From: a candidate division WOR-1 bacterium RIFCSPLOWO2_02_FULL_46_20
Lineage (GTDB): Bacteria; Margulisbacteria; WOR-1; O2-12-FULL-45-9
Direction: 5' to 3'
DNA: 40,214 nt
Assembly: GCA_001771365.1 (NCBI GenBank)
Contig: METP01000007.1
Span: 1 to 40,214 of the forward strand
Shown here: piece after piece, positions 22,129-31,300 of the stretch
Layout of the letters: each line of letters begins with the position of its first letter
Position numbering within the stretch: the first letter of the stretch is position 1
Notes under the pieces: model-generated
What the model was told of the DNA's origin: nothing
Seen by the model: only the letters and a program-made list of their open reading frames with translations
Databases searched by the model: none
Position numbers and translations under genes: made by a program

Positions 22129-23411
22129 AAAACAGAAATGGTTTTGGTTTATTAACGATAGTTTTTATTATTCTGGTGTTTTCTGTTTTAGCGATCGGGT
22201 TGGTTTCTTTTATGGTATCAGAAACCAATGTTACCGTTAAAGAGTATCATTATACCAAGGCTTTTCATGTTGCCCAGGCAGGGCAGAATTTTGCGGCTCA
22301 ACATTTGGCTGCTTATCCTGATTGGATTGTAGATATGGGTTTGCCTCTGGCCAGGAGTTTTGCCGGCGGGACATTTGCCATTTCTTCCACCCAGGAATCG
22401 GGTGATCAGATTACGATTGTGTCTGTAGGCCTGGTTACTAGAGAAGGCAAAACTTACTCCAGTACTATTAGCGCGGCATATTCGATAAGCGCGGGTTCCG
22501 GCTTGACGCATAACTTTGATTATGCTCTTTACTCCGGCCCGGCCGGCGGAGGAGCGACTCTCAGGATCCAGGGCAGCGCGCAGATATTTGGTGATTTTTA
22601 TTATAACGGACCAATACGTTTGGGCGGATCTGCCAGCCAGCAGGGTGGGACAATCTATAGCACCAGTTTAGTCCTTGATGGAACGGCTACTTATGACTCT
22701 TGGGAAGCGGCTACTCCTGTTGATATGCCCATTTGGGATAATACTTCTTATGAGGCAATCTTAGCGACGTCAACTCAAAGCGCTTCCTCGACATTGGCCC
22801 TTGGTTGGGGTAATGTTTTGAATTTGGCTGGCGGGGTGCATATCTATCGCGATATTACTATTGGCTGGGGAGCCACAGTTAATGGCCCGGGGACCCTGGT
22901 GGCTACCGGGAATCCTTCTGGAAATGGTGATATAAATTTAAATTATGGCGCGGGGATTGGCGCGGGCGTTCGGTTTGTGGCTGAGCGAGATTTCACATAT
23001 AGTGGGGGATCCAATCTTACTATTCCGATTGAAGTTTATGTAAAACGCAACCTTATTGTAACTAATAATTTAACCGTCCCCTCTGGAAGTATTCTTTATT
23101 CCAAAGGGACAGGAGCTCGGGCAATTGAAACCGGGGGCACCATTAATGCGTCTATGCTGGTACCTTACGGCGGGCTCTACATGAATTACGGAACACTCAG
23201 GGGGTTAATTTACTCAAGCAGTCTTAGGACCGCTAATAGTGGGGAGATAAGAGGCGCCATGGTTTGTTATTCACCCTCAACCATTCAGGGCTCTTTACAA
23301 ATATATTATGACGCGGCTTATTTGCCGGATTCTATCGTGGGATTGGGAGGGACAGGGAGTGTGGAGGGAGAAGCCGGGATAGCTGTTGGGAATTGGCAAG
23401 AGGTTTATTAA
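22125..23411 (+). CDS. PilX/GspK-like minor pseudopilin with long beta-rich region, set 1
   Basis: The 428-residue protein has a class III-like leader (MKNRNG, FGLLTIVFIILVFSVLAIGL) with no Glu at +5, as in GspK/PilX. AFHVAQAGQNFA then matches the PilX N-terminal motif. About 290 residues follow with repeating short glycine-rich beta turns (SAQIFGDFYYNGPIRLGG, INLNYGAGIGAGVRF, SILYSKGTGA), which resemble a right-handed beta-helix or polymer-forming domain. Such large tip subunits often carry an adhesive or substrate-binding domain. A promoter for the next gene lies after its stop. Confidence 0.78.
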   Translation: MKNRNGFGLLTIVFIILVFSVLAIGLVSFMVSETNVTVKEYHYTKAFHVAQAGQNFAAQHLAAYPDWIVDMGLPLARSFAGGTFAISSTQESGDQITIVSVGLVTREGKTYSSTISAAYSISAGSGLTHNFDYALYSGPAGGGATLRIQGSAQIFGDFYYNGPIRLGGSASQQGGTIYSTSLVLDGTATYDSWEAATPVDMPIWDNTSYEAILATSTQSASSTLALGWGNVLNLAGGVHIYRDITIGWGATVNGPGTLVATGNPSGNGDINLNYGAGIGAGVRFVAERDFTYSGGSNLTIPIEVYVKRNLIVTNNLTVPSGSILYSKGTGARAIETGGTINASMLVPYGGLYMNYGTLRGLIYSSSLRTANSGEIRGAMVCYSPSTIQGSLQIYYDAAYLPDSIVGLGGTGSVEGEAGIAVGNWQEVY

Positions 23412-23420
23412 TTAATTTTG

Positions 23421-23449
23421 TTGCAACTCCTTTTTTTGTGGTGTAAACT
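23421..23449 (+). promoter_or_regulatory. Promoter before the PilM-PilN fusion, set 1
   Basis: TTGCAA (23421-23426) and TAAACT (23444-23449) are 17 bases apart, followed by AAGGAG before GTG 23469. Confidence 0.45.
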
Positions 23450-23468
23450 TTGCTGGTAAGGAGCTAAC

Positions 23469-25076
23469 GTGGTTAACAGAAGATTGGGCATACACTTTGC
23501 CCCGGGCGCGCTTAAGCTGGTAGAAGTAGAAGAGCAGGCCAAAAAACTTAAGCTGGTCAACTATTCAATAGATTTTTTACCCCCGGGGAATGAGCCAGCC
23601 GCCCGGGTTAAAGCTTTGGTTGAGTCACTCAAAAAGAATAAAATACATACTAAAGAAGCCAATATTGTGATCCAGGGTTCGGATATTGTTTATAAGCTGG
23701 TCGAGCTGCCCGATATGTCTGAAAAAGAGATTACCTCCGCGCTAAAGTATAAGATCAAAAATACGCTCCCCCTCTCTTTTAATGAAGTAGTGATTGACCA
23801 TTATCGGCTGGAGAAGGGGCGGCCTGAGGGAAAAAATTCGTACTTTGTGGCGGCTGTGCCCAAAGAAAATATCCTCAGTTTTGTTGGAAGTGTTAAAGCG
23901 TCCGGCTTAATCCTTAAGGATATTATTGTGCCGTCAGTCGCTTTTAAAAATGCCTTGGGTGAGGTTGGGCCGGAACCAACGGCCTTAATTTATCTTGGAA
24001 AATATTCCAGCGTAATTGTTTTAATCGAGGGGGGGCAGGTTGTTTTTGCCCGCGAGGCCAAGATCGGCGGAGAAGATATTACCAATGCCATGGTGGGGCA
24101 GGTGCAGACAGAGCAGGGTAGATTGGAAATTGATTATAAACGGGCCGAGGAGATCAAAAGCCAATATGGGATTCCGATTAATCATGAACAGTATTCGGCC
24201 GAGGTGGGGTTGCCGGCAGCTGAGGTTATGGCGATGATGCGGCCGGCCCTGGAAAAACTGAGCGCCGAGATATTAGGCACCTTTGAGTATTACCGCGGCG
24301 AGATAGGCGAAGAGATTGAGTTCAAAAAGGTTTATTTTTCCGGTGGTGTGTCCAAGACTAAAAATATCCTGACCTATTTTAAAGAACAATTGGGGTTAGA
24401 GGTTGCTGCGCTGTCGCCCAAGATAGAAGCGACGTCCCAGGACTTTGCCGATAAGGCCCCTTTTTTGAGTTTGGCTTTGGGGGCGGTTTTTTTCGGCAAA
24501 GACCACCTGAGCTTAATGCCAAAAGAGGATCAATTGTTTAATCTGCCCAACTTATTGCCGGCCAATTTTCTGCCTTTGGCTGTTAGAACAATAAAGCAAA
24601 GCATAAAACTTTTTTTTGTTGGCGGTATTATCGTACTGGCCTTAGCCATTGTTTATAGCTGGTTTTATATGCAGCGCAGCGAGCTTGGCAAACAGCAGCA
24701 GGTTCTGCAAAAAGAATATAAGTCGCGCATGACGGAAATTGGTCAGAGAGACGAACTGCAAAAGATTATTAATTTGATAAAGTATGGGCAGAGAGATCGC
24801 TTTACTTTGGTAATAAATGAACTTGATAAAGTTACTCCCGAGGAAGTCTACTTTAGCAAGTTAAACTATAAAAATGACAGCAATGAGTTGATTATCAAAG
24901 GGATCGTTTTAAAAAAATATGGCAAGACAAGCATGGCCAATTTTATGAAGGATTTAAGCCTCAATAAATTATTTTCCGCGATTACCCTGGTTTTTATGCA
25001 GGAGTCGGATGCCTATACTTTGCCTACTTATGACTTTGAGCTGAAGTGTCAGTTGGCTGGAGGGGGCAAAAAGTGA
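23469..25076 (+). CDS. PilM-PilN fusion (GspL-like platform protein), set 1
   Basis: The 535-residue protein joins an actin-like PilM domain (about residues 1-345) to a PilN-like segment (370-535). PilM features are RRLGIHFAPGALKLVEVE, a nucleotide-binding TALIYLGKYSSVIVLIEGG, and VYFSGGVSKTKNILTYFKEQLG. A membrane helix (SIKLFFVGGIIVLALAIVYSWFY) separates it from a periplasmic coiled-coil and a ferredoxin-like domain (ELDKVTPEEVYFSKLNYKNDSNELIIKG). In most type IV pilus systems PilM and PilN are separate proteins. This fusion has the architecture of GspL. Starts at GTG preceded by AAGGAG. GTGA overlap with the next gene. Confidence 0.88.
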   Translation: MVNRRLGIHFAPGALKLVEVEEQAKKLKLVNYSIDFLPPGNEPAARVKALVESLKKNKIHTKEANIVIQGSDIVYKLVELPDMSEKEITSALKYKIKNTLPLSFNEVVIDHYRLEKGRPEGKNSYFVAAVPKENILSFVGSVKASGLILKDIIVPSVAFKNALGEVGPEPTALIYLGKYSSVIVLIEGGQVVFAREAKIGGEDITNAMVGQVQTEQGRLEIDYKRAEEIKSQYGIPINHEQYSAEVGLPAAEVMAMMRPALEKLSAEILGTFEYYRGEIGEEIEFKKVYFSGGVSKTKNILTYFKEQLGLEVAALSPKIEATSQDFADKAPFLSLALGAVFFGKDHLSLMPKEDQLFNLPNLLPANFLPLAVRTIKQSIKLFFVGGIIVLALAIVYSWFYMQRSELGKQQQVLQKEYKSRMTEIGQRDELQKIINLIKYGQRDRFTLVINELDKVTPEEVYFSKLNYKNDSNELIIKGIVLKKYGKTSMANFMKDLSLNKLFSAITLVFMQESDAYTLPTYDFELKCQLAGGGKK

Positions 25077-25561
25077 AGAAGTTGAAGCTGTCTGACCGGG
25101 AAAAAAACTTATTGATCGCCACAACTGTTTTCGTGGTCTTCTTTATTTACTGGCAGGTGTATCTTAATCCATTAATCAAGGCAACTGACGGTATGAGGTC
25201 AGAGATCAGCACTTTGCGCACCAAATTGGAGTATAATCCCTACGCTCAGGCGGAGTCCCCCTTGAGTAAGAGCCGGGAGATAAAAATATATCCCAAGGAA
25301 GAACAGCTCGGCCGCATCATGACTTTTATCGACGATAAGTTTAAGTGGTTTGGGATAAAGATGATTTCTCTGCGCCAGGGCGAAGTCGAAAAAAAACAGC
25401 TGACTATTGATTTAAAATTTAAGGCCACTTCCGATCAGTTTTCCGGCTTTTTAAATTCTTTGCATGAGCTAAAAACGGTTTTGCTTATTGCCAGCGCGGA
25501 CGTAGACCAGGAAAACACAAAAATAATCGCCGAAATAAACTTTATAAGTCCTTATCAGTAA
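25073..25561 (+). CDS. PilO/GspM-like platform protein, set 1
   Basis: I use GTG 25073, which overlaps the previous stop (GTGA) and gives MKKLKLSDREKNLLIATTVF; the track ORF starts 27 bases earlier inside the previous gene. The 162-residue protein has one membrane helix (about 13-33), a coiled-coil (GMRSEISTLRTKLEY) and a small ferredoxin-like domain. That domain includes GIKMISLRQGEVEKKQLTIDLKFKA, the typical PilO/GspM layout. It is expected to pair with PilN in the periplasm. Confidence 0.82.
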   Translation: MKKLKLSDREKNLLIATTVFVVFFIYWQVYLNPLIKATDGMRSEISTLRTKLEYNPYAQAESPLSKSREIKIYPKEEQLGRIMTFIDDKFKWFGIKMISLRQGEVEKKQLTIDLKFKATSDQFSGFLNSLHELKTVLLIASADVDQENTKIIAEINFISPYQ

Positions 25562-25580
25562 AATAAAGGGGGTAAATAAA

Positions 25581-26678
25581 ATGTTGAAGAAACTATTAAG
25601 CGGGGTTTTGTTGTTTTTGGTTGTGTTGATGATCCCGGTGGAGGGACGAGAGCTTTTTTTGCAAACCAAAGAACAATCTGTGGCTAATGAGACTAGAGAT
25701 GTCTCCGCTTCGTATCCGCTGCAGTCGTTTAAGTTAAAATATATCAAAGCTTCCGATTTTGCCGAGATGATCGTAGATCTCTTGGGCAAAGGAGAGGGGG
25801 TGGCGCTCAATAAGACACTTAACGCTGTCATGGTGCGTGCTTCTCATGACAGTATCAAACGTTTGACGGCGCAGGTGGAAAAACTGGATGTGCCGCCGCT
25901 GCAGGTTCAGGTTGAAGCCAGGGTTATCGAACTAAAGGCCAATGATGGTGATACGACCAATCCCTCGGCCCTGGGGGCGAGCTGGACTATTAGAAATAGC
26001 AGCGGGTCAAATGATTACCTGCAACTATTAACTACAGATACTGTGAGCGCGGCCGCCACTTCTATGGGATTATTCGCTCAGCTTATGACCGGCAATGTTG
26101 AGGCCTATCTCACAGCCTTGCAAAAAACAGTTGGCTACAATTTGGTGGCTTCTCCCTGGATCACGGCGATTAACCATGAAGAGGCGGAGATCCTCATCGG
26201 GTCAAAGTATGGCTATATGACAACCTTGACCACCACTACCGGCACAATGCAAAATATTGAGTTTTTGGAAGTAGGCACAAAATTGAAGTTTACTCCCCAT
26301 ATTAATGAAGATGGTTATATTATCATGGAGATATATCCGTCGGTTAGCGAGGGTTCGGTGACAAATTCCCTGCCGCAGGAGAATACGACAGAAACAAAGA
26401 ATAAGGTCCTGGTTAAGGATGGTCAGTCTGTTGTTATTGGCGGTTTGTCCAAAAAATATGACCAACAGACCGAAATTGCCGTACCTATTCTTTCTAACAT
26501 CCCGTTATTGGGGAATTTGTTTAAAAGAACAGAGATCGTTTCAGAAAAAAGGGAACTTATGGTTGTGGTCACTCCTCACATAGTTACTCCAGCCTTTCTC
26601 GAAGTCATGGCCGGTCGGGCCAAAGAATTGGAGAAGAGCCGCCAGGAGTGGAGTGAAAACGTAAAGTTGTTGCGCTAA
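25581..26678 (+). CDS. Secretin (GspD/PilQ family) outer-membrane channel
   Basis: The 365-residue protein has a signal peptide (MLKKLLSGVLLFLVVLMIPVEG). One short N-domain (FKLKYIKASDFAEMIVDLLGKG... ALNKTLNAVMVRASHDSIKRLTAQVEKLD) is followed by the secretin homology domain. That domain has LQVQVEARVIEL, the central ALQKTVGYNLVASPWITAINHEEAEILIGSKYGYM, and the C-terminal VPILSNIPLLGNLF...RELMVVVTPHIVTP. Full GspD or PilQ proteins have several N-domains and 600 or more residues, so this is a minimal secretin. No pilotin or amidase-binding domain is visible. It is the only secretin in the window and would serve set 1 and possibly set 2. GGGGGT precedes the ATG. Confidence 0.92.
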   Translation: MLKKLLSGVLLFLVVLMIPVEGRELFLQTKEQSVANETRDVSASYPLQSFKLKYIKASDFAEMIVDLLGKGEGVALNKTLNAVMVRASHDSIKRLTAQVEKLDVPPLQVQVEARVIELKANDGDTTNPSALGASWTIRNSSGSNDYLQLLTTDTVSAAATSMGLFAQLMTGNVEAYLTALQKTVGYNLVASPWITAINHEEAEILIGSKYGYMTTLTTTTGTMQNIEFLEVGTKLKFTPHINEDGYIIMEIYPSVSEGSVTNSLPQENTTETKNKVLVKDGQSVVIGGLSKKYDQQTEIAVPILSNIPLLGNLFKRTEIVSEKRELMVVVTPHIVTPAFLEVMAGRAKELEKSRQEWSENVKLLR

Positions 26679-26682
26679 TCAA

Positions 26683-27735
26683 ATGGCAGCAGAAATAAAA
26701 GAATTATTAAAAGAGATGGTCGAGGCTAAGGCCTCGGATCTAATCCTGGAAGCCAATGCTCCGATGGCCTTGAGGATCGGCGGGCAGCTAAGGTTTATGA
26801 AACAGGTTTATAACGCCGCTGAGATCGGGGTACTGCTAACCTCAATTCTCAATCCTACCCAAAAGATACGCCTGGAGAATGAGAAACAGCTTGATTGCTC
26901 GTACGAGCTGGTTTCGGGGGAGCGTTTTAGGGTTAACCTGCATTTTCAGAAGGGAAGTTTGGCCGCGGCGATAAGAGCGGTACCAAAGGTTGTCCCCAGT
27001 CGGCAGGAACTGCGCTTGCCCGAAGTAATCGAAGAATTAGTCAAACTGCAGAATGGTTTAATTATTGTGACAGGTCCGACAGGCTCGGGTAAAACCACTA
27101 CCCAGGCTTGCATGGTTGATATGATCAATCAACAAAGGGCGGCGCATATTCTGACAATTGAAGATCCGATTGAGTATATTATTGAAAATAAGAAGAGCCT
27201 GATTGAACAAAGAGAAGTAGGAACCGACGCGATAGATTTTCCCGGCGCTCTGCGCGCGGCGCTGCGCGAAAACCCTAATGTGATTCTTATTGGAGAGATG
27301 CGTGATTTAGAAACTATTTCTACCGCGATTACCGCGGCCGAAACAGGGCATTTGGTGATTTCTACTTTACATACCAGTGGGGTGGTTAACGCTGTTGATC
27401 GTATTATTGATGTTTTTCCGGCTCATCAGCAGAATCAAGTGCGCAGCCAGCTGTCTTTGACGCTAAGGGCGATCCTGGCTCAGGAGCTTATCCCTAGAAA
27501 AGACAAAAAAGGGGTAATCGCTGCGGTGGAAGTGCTGATCGGTGTTCCTGCCATCAGAAACGTAATTCGTAAAGCGCAGACTCATGAGATCCCTACGTTA
27601 ATTGAGGTTGGCAAAAAATATGGGATGCAGACGATGTCTGAGGCCATGCTCCAGCTTCTCCGCAAAGGGCTAATCGAATTAGACGAGGCGTTGTCCCGGG
27701 TCCCCGACCCCGACGCCTTTAGAAAGAGAATATGA
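26683..27735 (+). CDS. pilT: PilT retraction ATPase
   Basis: This cytoplasmic hexameric ATPase disassembles type IV pili. The 350-residue protein lacks the long GspE N-terminal domain. It has VEAKASDLILEANAPMALRIGGQL, the Walker A GPTGSGKTTTQ near 132, the Asp box TIEDPIEYI, the Walker B VILIGEMRDLETIS and the His box GHLVISTLHT. PilT-specific points are REVGTD after the Asp box and a C-terminal AIRNVIRKAQTHEIPTLIEVGKKYGMQTM. The presence of PilT is a reason to think that set 1 makes retractable pili. Its TGA overlaps the start of the first receiver gene. Confidence 0.95.
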   Translation: MAAEIKELLKEMVEAKASDLILEANAPMALRIGGQLRFMKQVYNAAEIGVLLTSILNPTQKIRLENEKQLDCSYELVSGERFRVNLHFQKGSLAAAIRAVPKVVPSRQELRLPEVIEELVKLQNGLIIVTGPTGSGKTTTQACMVDMINQQRAAHILTIEDPIEYIIENKKSLIEQREVGTDAIDFPGALRAALRENPNVILIGEMRDLETISTAITAAETGHLVISTLHTSGVVNAVDRIIDVFPAHQQNQVRSQLSLTLRAILAQELIPRKDKKGVIAAVEVLIGVPAIRNVIRKAQTHEIPTLIEVGKKYGMQTMSEAMLQLLRKGLIELDEALSRVPDPDAFRKRI

Positions 27736-28094
27736 CGAAAAAGAAAATTTTACTTATTGATGACGAAAAAGACATCATTGATATGGTAAAAATACGTTTG
27801 GGCGTTAGCGGATCATATGAAGTTACCACAACGTATTCCGGGCAAGCGGGGGTCGATCAGGCAAATAGCCAGGACTTTGATCTGGTGATAACCGATTACA
27901 ATATGCCGGACCTGAACGGAGAAGAAGTTATAGACGCAATCAAAAAAGTAAAGCCCGATTTGCCGCTCTTCTTATTCTCTATTTATTACGATGACGATGA
28001 AACAATCAGTCCGGCCATCCGCGCTAAAGTTGATGGACTGGTGCGCAAACCCATTGATTACGCGCAATTAAATGAGATGATAAATAACCTATAA
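27732..28094 (+). CDS. Response regulator receiver, first of three
   Basis: The 120-residue receiver has DDEKD at the acidic pocket, phospho-acceptor Asp in LVITDYNMPDLNG and the Lys in VRKPIDYAQL. The start overlaps the pilT stop by four bases (ATGA), so it is translated with the pilus genes. No output domain. The SIYYDDDETISPA region lacks the usual TA signal pair; Ser takes the switch position. Confidence 0.92.
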   Translation: MTKKKILLIDDEKDIIDMVKIRLGVSGSYEVTTTYSGQAGVDQANSQDFDLVITDYNMPDLNGEEVIDAIKKVKPDLPLFLFSIYYDDDETISPAIRAKVDGLVRKPIDYAQLNEMINNL

Positions 28095-28112
28095 AGCCAG
28101 GGGGAGATTAAA

Positions 28113-28514
28113 ATGCCGGAGCAGACGATAAAAATTTTACTGGTTGAAGACGAACCCGATTATAATAATATGGCCGAGTATATGTTAAAGAAAATGGCTG
28201 AGGCAATTAAATTGACTTACGCGCTTGACCTTGCTTCCGCCATTGTCCAGGTTAAACAGGGTGGGTTTGATATTATTTTGCTCGATCTCAACCTGCCGGA
28301 TTCAAAAGGTCTTGATACGGTGCGTGGTATGGTTAAGGGAGCCTCCGGCATCCCCATTGTTGTGCTGACCGCGACGAATGACGATAAAGTCGGCGTGGCG
28401 GCAGTTAAGGCCGGAGCCCAGGATTATTTGGTTAAAGGCGACTATGATTCCAGGTTGTTGCACCAGACTATCCGCCATGCAATGGCCCGCACCTCTCCAC
28501 ACCGTAATGAGTGA
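28113..28514 (+). CDS. Response regulator receiver, second of three
   Basis: The 133-residue receiver has VEDEPD, phospho-acceptor Asp in IILLDLNLPDSKG, Thr in VVLTATND and the Lys in DYLVKGDYD. The YLVKGDYD ending is typical of receivers that pair with PAS-containing kinases. CCAGGGGGAG precedes the ATG. The gene ends after the kinase start and overlaps it by eight bases. Confidence 0.92.
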   Translation: MPEQTIKILLVEDEPDYNNMAEYMLKKMAEAIKLTYALDLASAIVQVKQGGFDIILLDLNLPDSKGLDTVRGMVKGASGIPIVVLTATNDDKVGVAAVKAGAQDYLVKGDYDSRLLHQTIRHAMARTSPHRNE

Positions 28515-30129
28515 TAAGCAGCCGGCATTCCGGCCAAAACTTAACCAGTCTTGGTTTACAATCTTAATTATTACTTTGTTGATCTTTGCCGTCGAATTTT
28601 TGATTATGTTGCCGCTAAGAAATCTTTCGCCTTTTACAGATGATTTCTTTGACGCACTCTTAAATGCCGCACTTTTAATCATTTTTATTTTGCCTTTTTT
28701 ATATCAATTTCTGTTTCGCCCTCTTGTTTCACAGTTCAAAGAGCTGCAAGCTGTCCGGCAGTTTGATGAGGCCTTGCTGCGGGCGATCCCTTTTCCTATT
28801 GACATTGTTGATGCAACGGGGGGCATCCTTTATCTTAACGATAAGATGAAAGAGCTGGTGGGGGACAATGTCCTGGGCAGCAAGTGCTGGGACAATTATA
28901 GAGATAACAAAGAACAATGTCCGCACTGCCCCTTGTTCACAGGAATAAAGACAGGGGAAACAGTGGACATTGAAATAGGCGATTATTTTGGAGGCAAGAC
29001 CATGAGAATTTTCCACACGGGGATGGTCTTTCAAGGAAAAAATGCTGTGCTGGAAATTTTTATGGACATTACGGAGCGTAACAAAGCTGCGAAGCTTATT
29101 GATGAGCTGGCCAAGTTCCCCGCAGAAAATCCTCTGCCGGTTATGCGGGTTTCCACAGAAGGCATTCTTCTATATGCCAATCGGGCCTGCAAATCCATTA
29201 TGGCTGGCTGGTGTAGCGAGGGAAACCCTGTACCGAATGTTTTAAAAGAAAAAATTTACAGCGCGCTTAAGACCAAACAGCCTCTTGAGTCGGAGTATCA
29301 AACTAATGGGCGGGTGTTTCTCTATTACATTGTTCCGCTAGTCGAGCAGGGCTATGTTAACTTATACGGCTCTGATATTACGGAACGCAAAAAGATCGAC
29401 CTCCTGAAAACAGAGTTTGTTTCTACCGTGTCCCATGAATTGCGCACCCCCCTGGCTCTTATTAAGGAAGGTGTTTCCATAGTGCTTGATGGACTTTACG
29501 GGAAAATAAATAAGGACCAAAAGAAGCTCCTGTCAATCGCCAAAAGCAATGTTGACCGCCTGGCGCGCATCATCAACGAGCTCCTGGATATTTCCAAGAT
29601 TGAGGCGCATCGCGTCGAACTTAACAGAAGCCAGGTTGATATCTGCGCGGTTGCGGCCAGGATCATTGAGCAGATGCGGGGGCAGGCTGAAGAAAGCGAC
29701 ATTAACCTGACCCTTAAGGCTTTTCCCCAGGCCGTTGAGCTGTCTGCTGATTCTGACAGGCTTGAAGAAGTTTTTATAAATTTATTTTCAAATGCTATCA
29801 AGTTTACCCCGAAAAATGGTACAATCTCTGTGGAAATTGTAGATAAGGACAGTCTGGTCGAGGTCAGCGTGGCTGATACCGGCCGGGGGATCAGCGAAGC
29901 TGATTTGCCGAGGGTCTTTTCCAAATTTGAGCAGTTTGGCCGTACCCCGGGGCCGGGGATAAAAGGGACAGGATTAGGGCTATCAATTGTTAAAGGGTTA
30001 ATTGAGCTACATGGCGGAAATATCCGGGTCGAATCGCAGCCTGGCAAGGGAACAAAATTTATTTTTACTTTGCCCAAGGCAGAGGGGGCCAAAGATGGAC
30101 AAGACAGAAAAAAAACAGCAGGCAGTTAG
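28507..30129 (+). CDS. Membrane sensor kinase with two PAS-like domains
   Basis: I start this at ATG 28507 (540 residues); the track ORF begins inside the preceding receiver gene in a shadow frame. Two membrane helices (about 15-36 and 48-68) flank a short extracytoplasmic loop. A PAS domain (AIPFPIDIVDATGGILYLN) has a Cys cluster, CWDNYRDNKEQCPHCPLF, that could bind metal or sense redox. A second PAS-like segment (FPAENPLPVMRVSTEGILLYAN) follows. The kinase core has SHELRTPLALIKEG (His), FSNAIKFTPK, DTGRGISEADL and GTGLGLSIVKG. It overlaps the next kinase by 35 bases. Confidence 0.9.
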   Translation: MSDKQPAFRPKLNQSWFTILIITLLIFAVEFLIMLPLRNLSPFTDDFFDALLNAALLIIFILPFLYQFLFRPLVSQFKELQAVRQFDEALLRAIPFPIDIVDATGGILYLNDKMKELVGDNVLGSKCWDNYRDNKEQCPHCPLFTGIKTGETVDIEIGDYFGGKTMRIFHTGMVFQGKNAVLEIFMDITERNKAAKLIDELAKFPAENPLPVMRVSTEGILLYANRACKSIMAGWCSEGNPVPNVLKEKIYSALKTKQPLESEYQTNGRVFLYYIVPLVEQGYVNLYGSDITERKKIDLLKTEFVSTVSHELRTPLALIKEGVSIVLDGLYGKINKDQKKLLSIAKSNVDRLARIINELLDISKIEAHRVELNRSQVDICAVAARIIEQMRGQAEESDINLTLKAFPQAVELSADSDRLEEVFINLFSNAIKFTPKNGTISVEIVDKDSLVEVSVADTGRGISEADLPRVFSKFEQFGRTPGPGIKGTGLGLSIVKGLIELHGGNIRVESQPGKGTKFIFTLPKAEGAKDGQDRKKTAGS

Positions 30130-31300
30130 GGACCACGAATTAAACGGCCTGGCTTCCGAGTTTATCTCGACAGTGTCGCATGAGCTGCGCACACCCTTAA
30201 CCATTATCAAAGAAGGCCTGTCCCAGGTTTCGGAAGAACTGCTGGGCCCGGTGACCGAAAAACAACAGCGCGCCCTGCGCTTGTCATTAAAATCCATTGA
30301 TCGGCTGACCCGCCTGGTTAATGAACTGCTGGATGTTTCCCGCCTGGAGAGGGGCAAACTAAAATTAAAGAAAGAAAATTTTGATATTTTAAGCTTAACC
30401 GAAGACGTTTTTAAGGGTTTTGAAGCTGTGGCCAAAAAGGAAAACAAGATATTCTCTTATGAGGTAACGACAGACAGAAAAGAACTGCTTATTTTTGGCG
30501 ACGCGGATAAATTCACCGAGGTTTTGATCAACCTGATCCAGAACGCCCTGAAATTCACCGGGCCGGGCGACGCGATTAAAGTTGGCGTTACCGATAATGC
30601 CAGGAGTGTTAGGCTTGTTGTTTACGATGACGGCAAAGGCATACCAGCAGAAGAGCTGCCGTTAATTTTTAATAAATTCCATCAGATAAAAGGCGGCGAA
30701 GCAGACAAAAGATCTGGCCTGGGGCTGGGGTTGTCAATTGCCGCGCAGATCGTTAAGCTGCACGGCGGCAATATTTCCGTCGAAAGCAAAGTGGGCAAGG
30801 GTTCCGAGTTTATTATTGAGCTGCCCCTGGCGATTCCGTGTTTGAGCCAGCTGGTTAAGGTATGCAAAAGGGAACGCCTGAGCCAGGACGAGATCCAGGG
30901 GTTAACTGATTACGGCGTGGTCAGGGTCTTGATTGAAGCGATCGTCTTCCCGGGTTTTGATGTTGACGAAAAAGAACAGGTGCTCCAGTCCATCCAGAGC
31001 ATGAATTTACTGGCCGGCACCCTGCCCAGCGCCTGGTCCCACATAGAAGATTTTACCCGCATTGATGTCAAGGATAAAAAAGGCCGGAGCTTAAAGGCCG
31101 TTAATTATAAAGAGGCTTTTTACATGGCTTATGTGGAAAAAAACATGGGTGATTTTAAGTATCAAGGCAAGGCAATTTACAAGTTTGGCAGCACCGAGCA
31201 AAAACGCCGCGCCTTAATGGCATTTGTCAAAGGGCTCTCCGGCAAGCAGCTCGACGCCATGATTGACCTGATTCAAAAAAGGAGGATACAATATGTCTAA
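30095..31300 (+). CDS. Soluble histidine kinase with uncharacterised C-terminal domain
   Basis: Starting at ATG 30095 (401 residues), the protein has no membrane helix. The phospho-acceptor His lies in FISTVSHELRTPLTII near residue 29, and the ATPase boxes are NLIQNALKFTG, DDGKGIPAEELP and GLGLGLSIAAQI. After residue 245 comes about 155 residues without recognisable homology (CLSQLVKVCKRERLSQDEIQ through KQLDAMIDLIQKRRIQYV), which look like a mixed alpha domain. There is no input domain; input may come from partner proteins. The start is inside the preceding kinase gene and the end overlaps the third receiver by eight bases. Confidence 0.88.
   Translation: MDKTEKKQQAVRDHELNGLASEFISTVSHELRTPLTIIKEGLSQVSEELLGPVTEKQQRALRLSLKSIDRLTRLVNELLDVSRLERGKLKLKKENFDILSLTEDVFKGFEAVAKKENKIFSYEVTTDRKELLIFGDADKFTEVLINLIQNALKFTGPGDAIKVGVTDNARSVRLVVYDDGKGIPAEELPLIFNKFHQIKGGEADKRSGLGLGLSIAAQIVKLHGGNISVESKVGKGSEFIIELPLAIPCLSQLVKVCKRERLSQDEIQGLTDYGVVRVLIEAIVFPGFDVDEKEQVLQSIQSMNLLAGTLPSAWSHIEDFTRIDVKDKKGRSLKAVNYKEAFYMAYVEKNMGDFKYQGKAIYKFGSTEQKRRALMAFVKGLSGKQLDAMIDLIQKRRIQYV

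Noticed and set aside
28378-28506. Upstream extension of the PAS kinase to the first ORF-track Met
   Set aside because: That part is a shadow frame of the second receiver gene. ATG 28507 gives a normal short N-terminus before the first membrane helix.
29496-30092. Minus-strand 198-residue ORF opposite the PAS kinase
   Set aside because: Antisense shadow of the HisKA/ATPase coding region; Ser- and Arg-rich with no motif.
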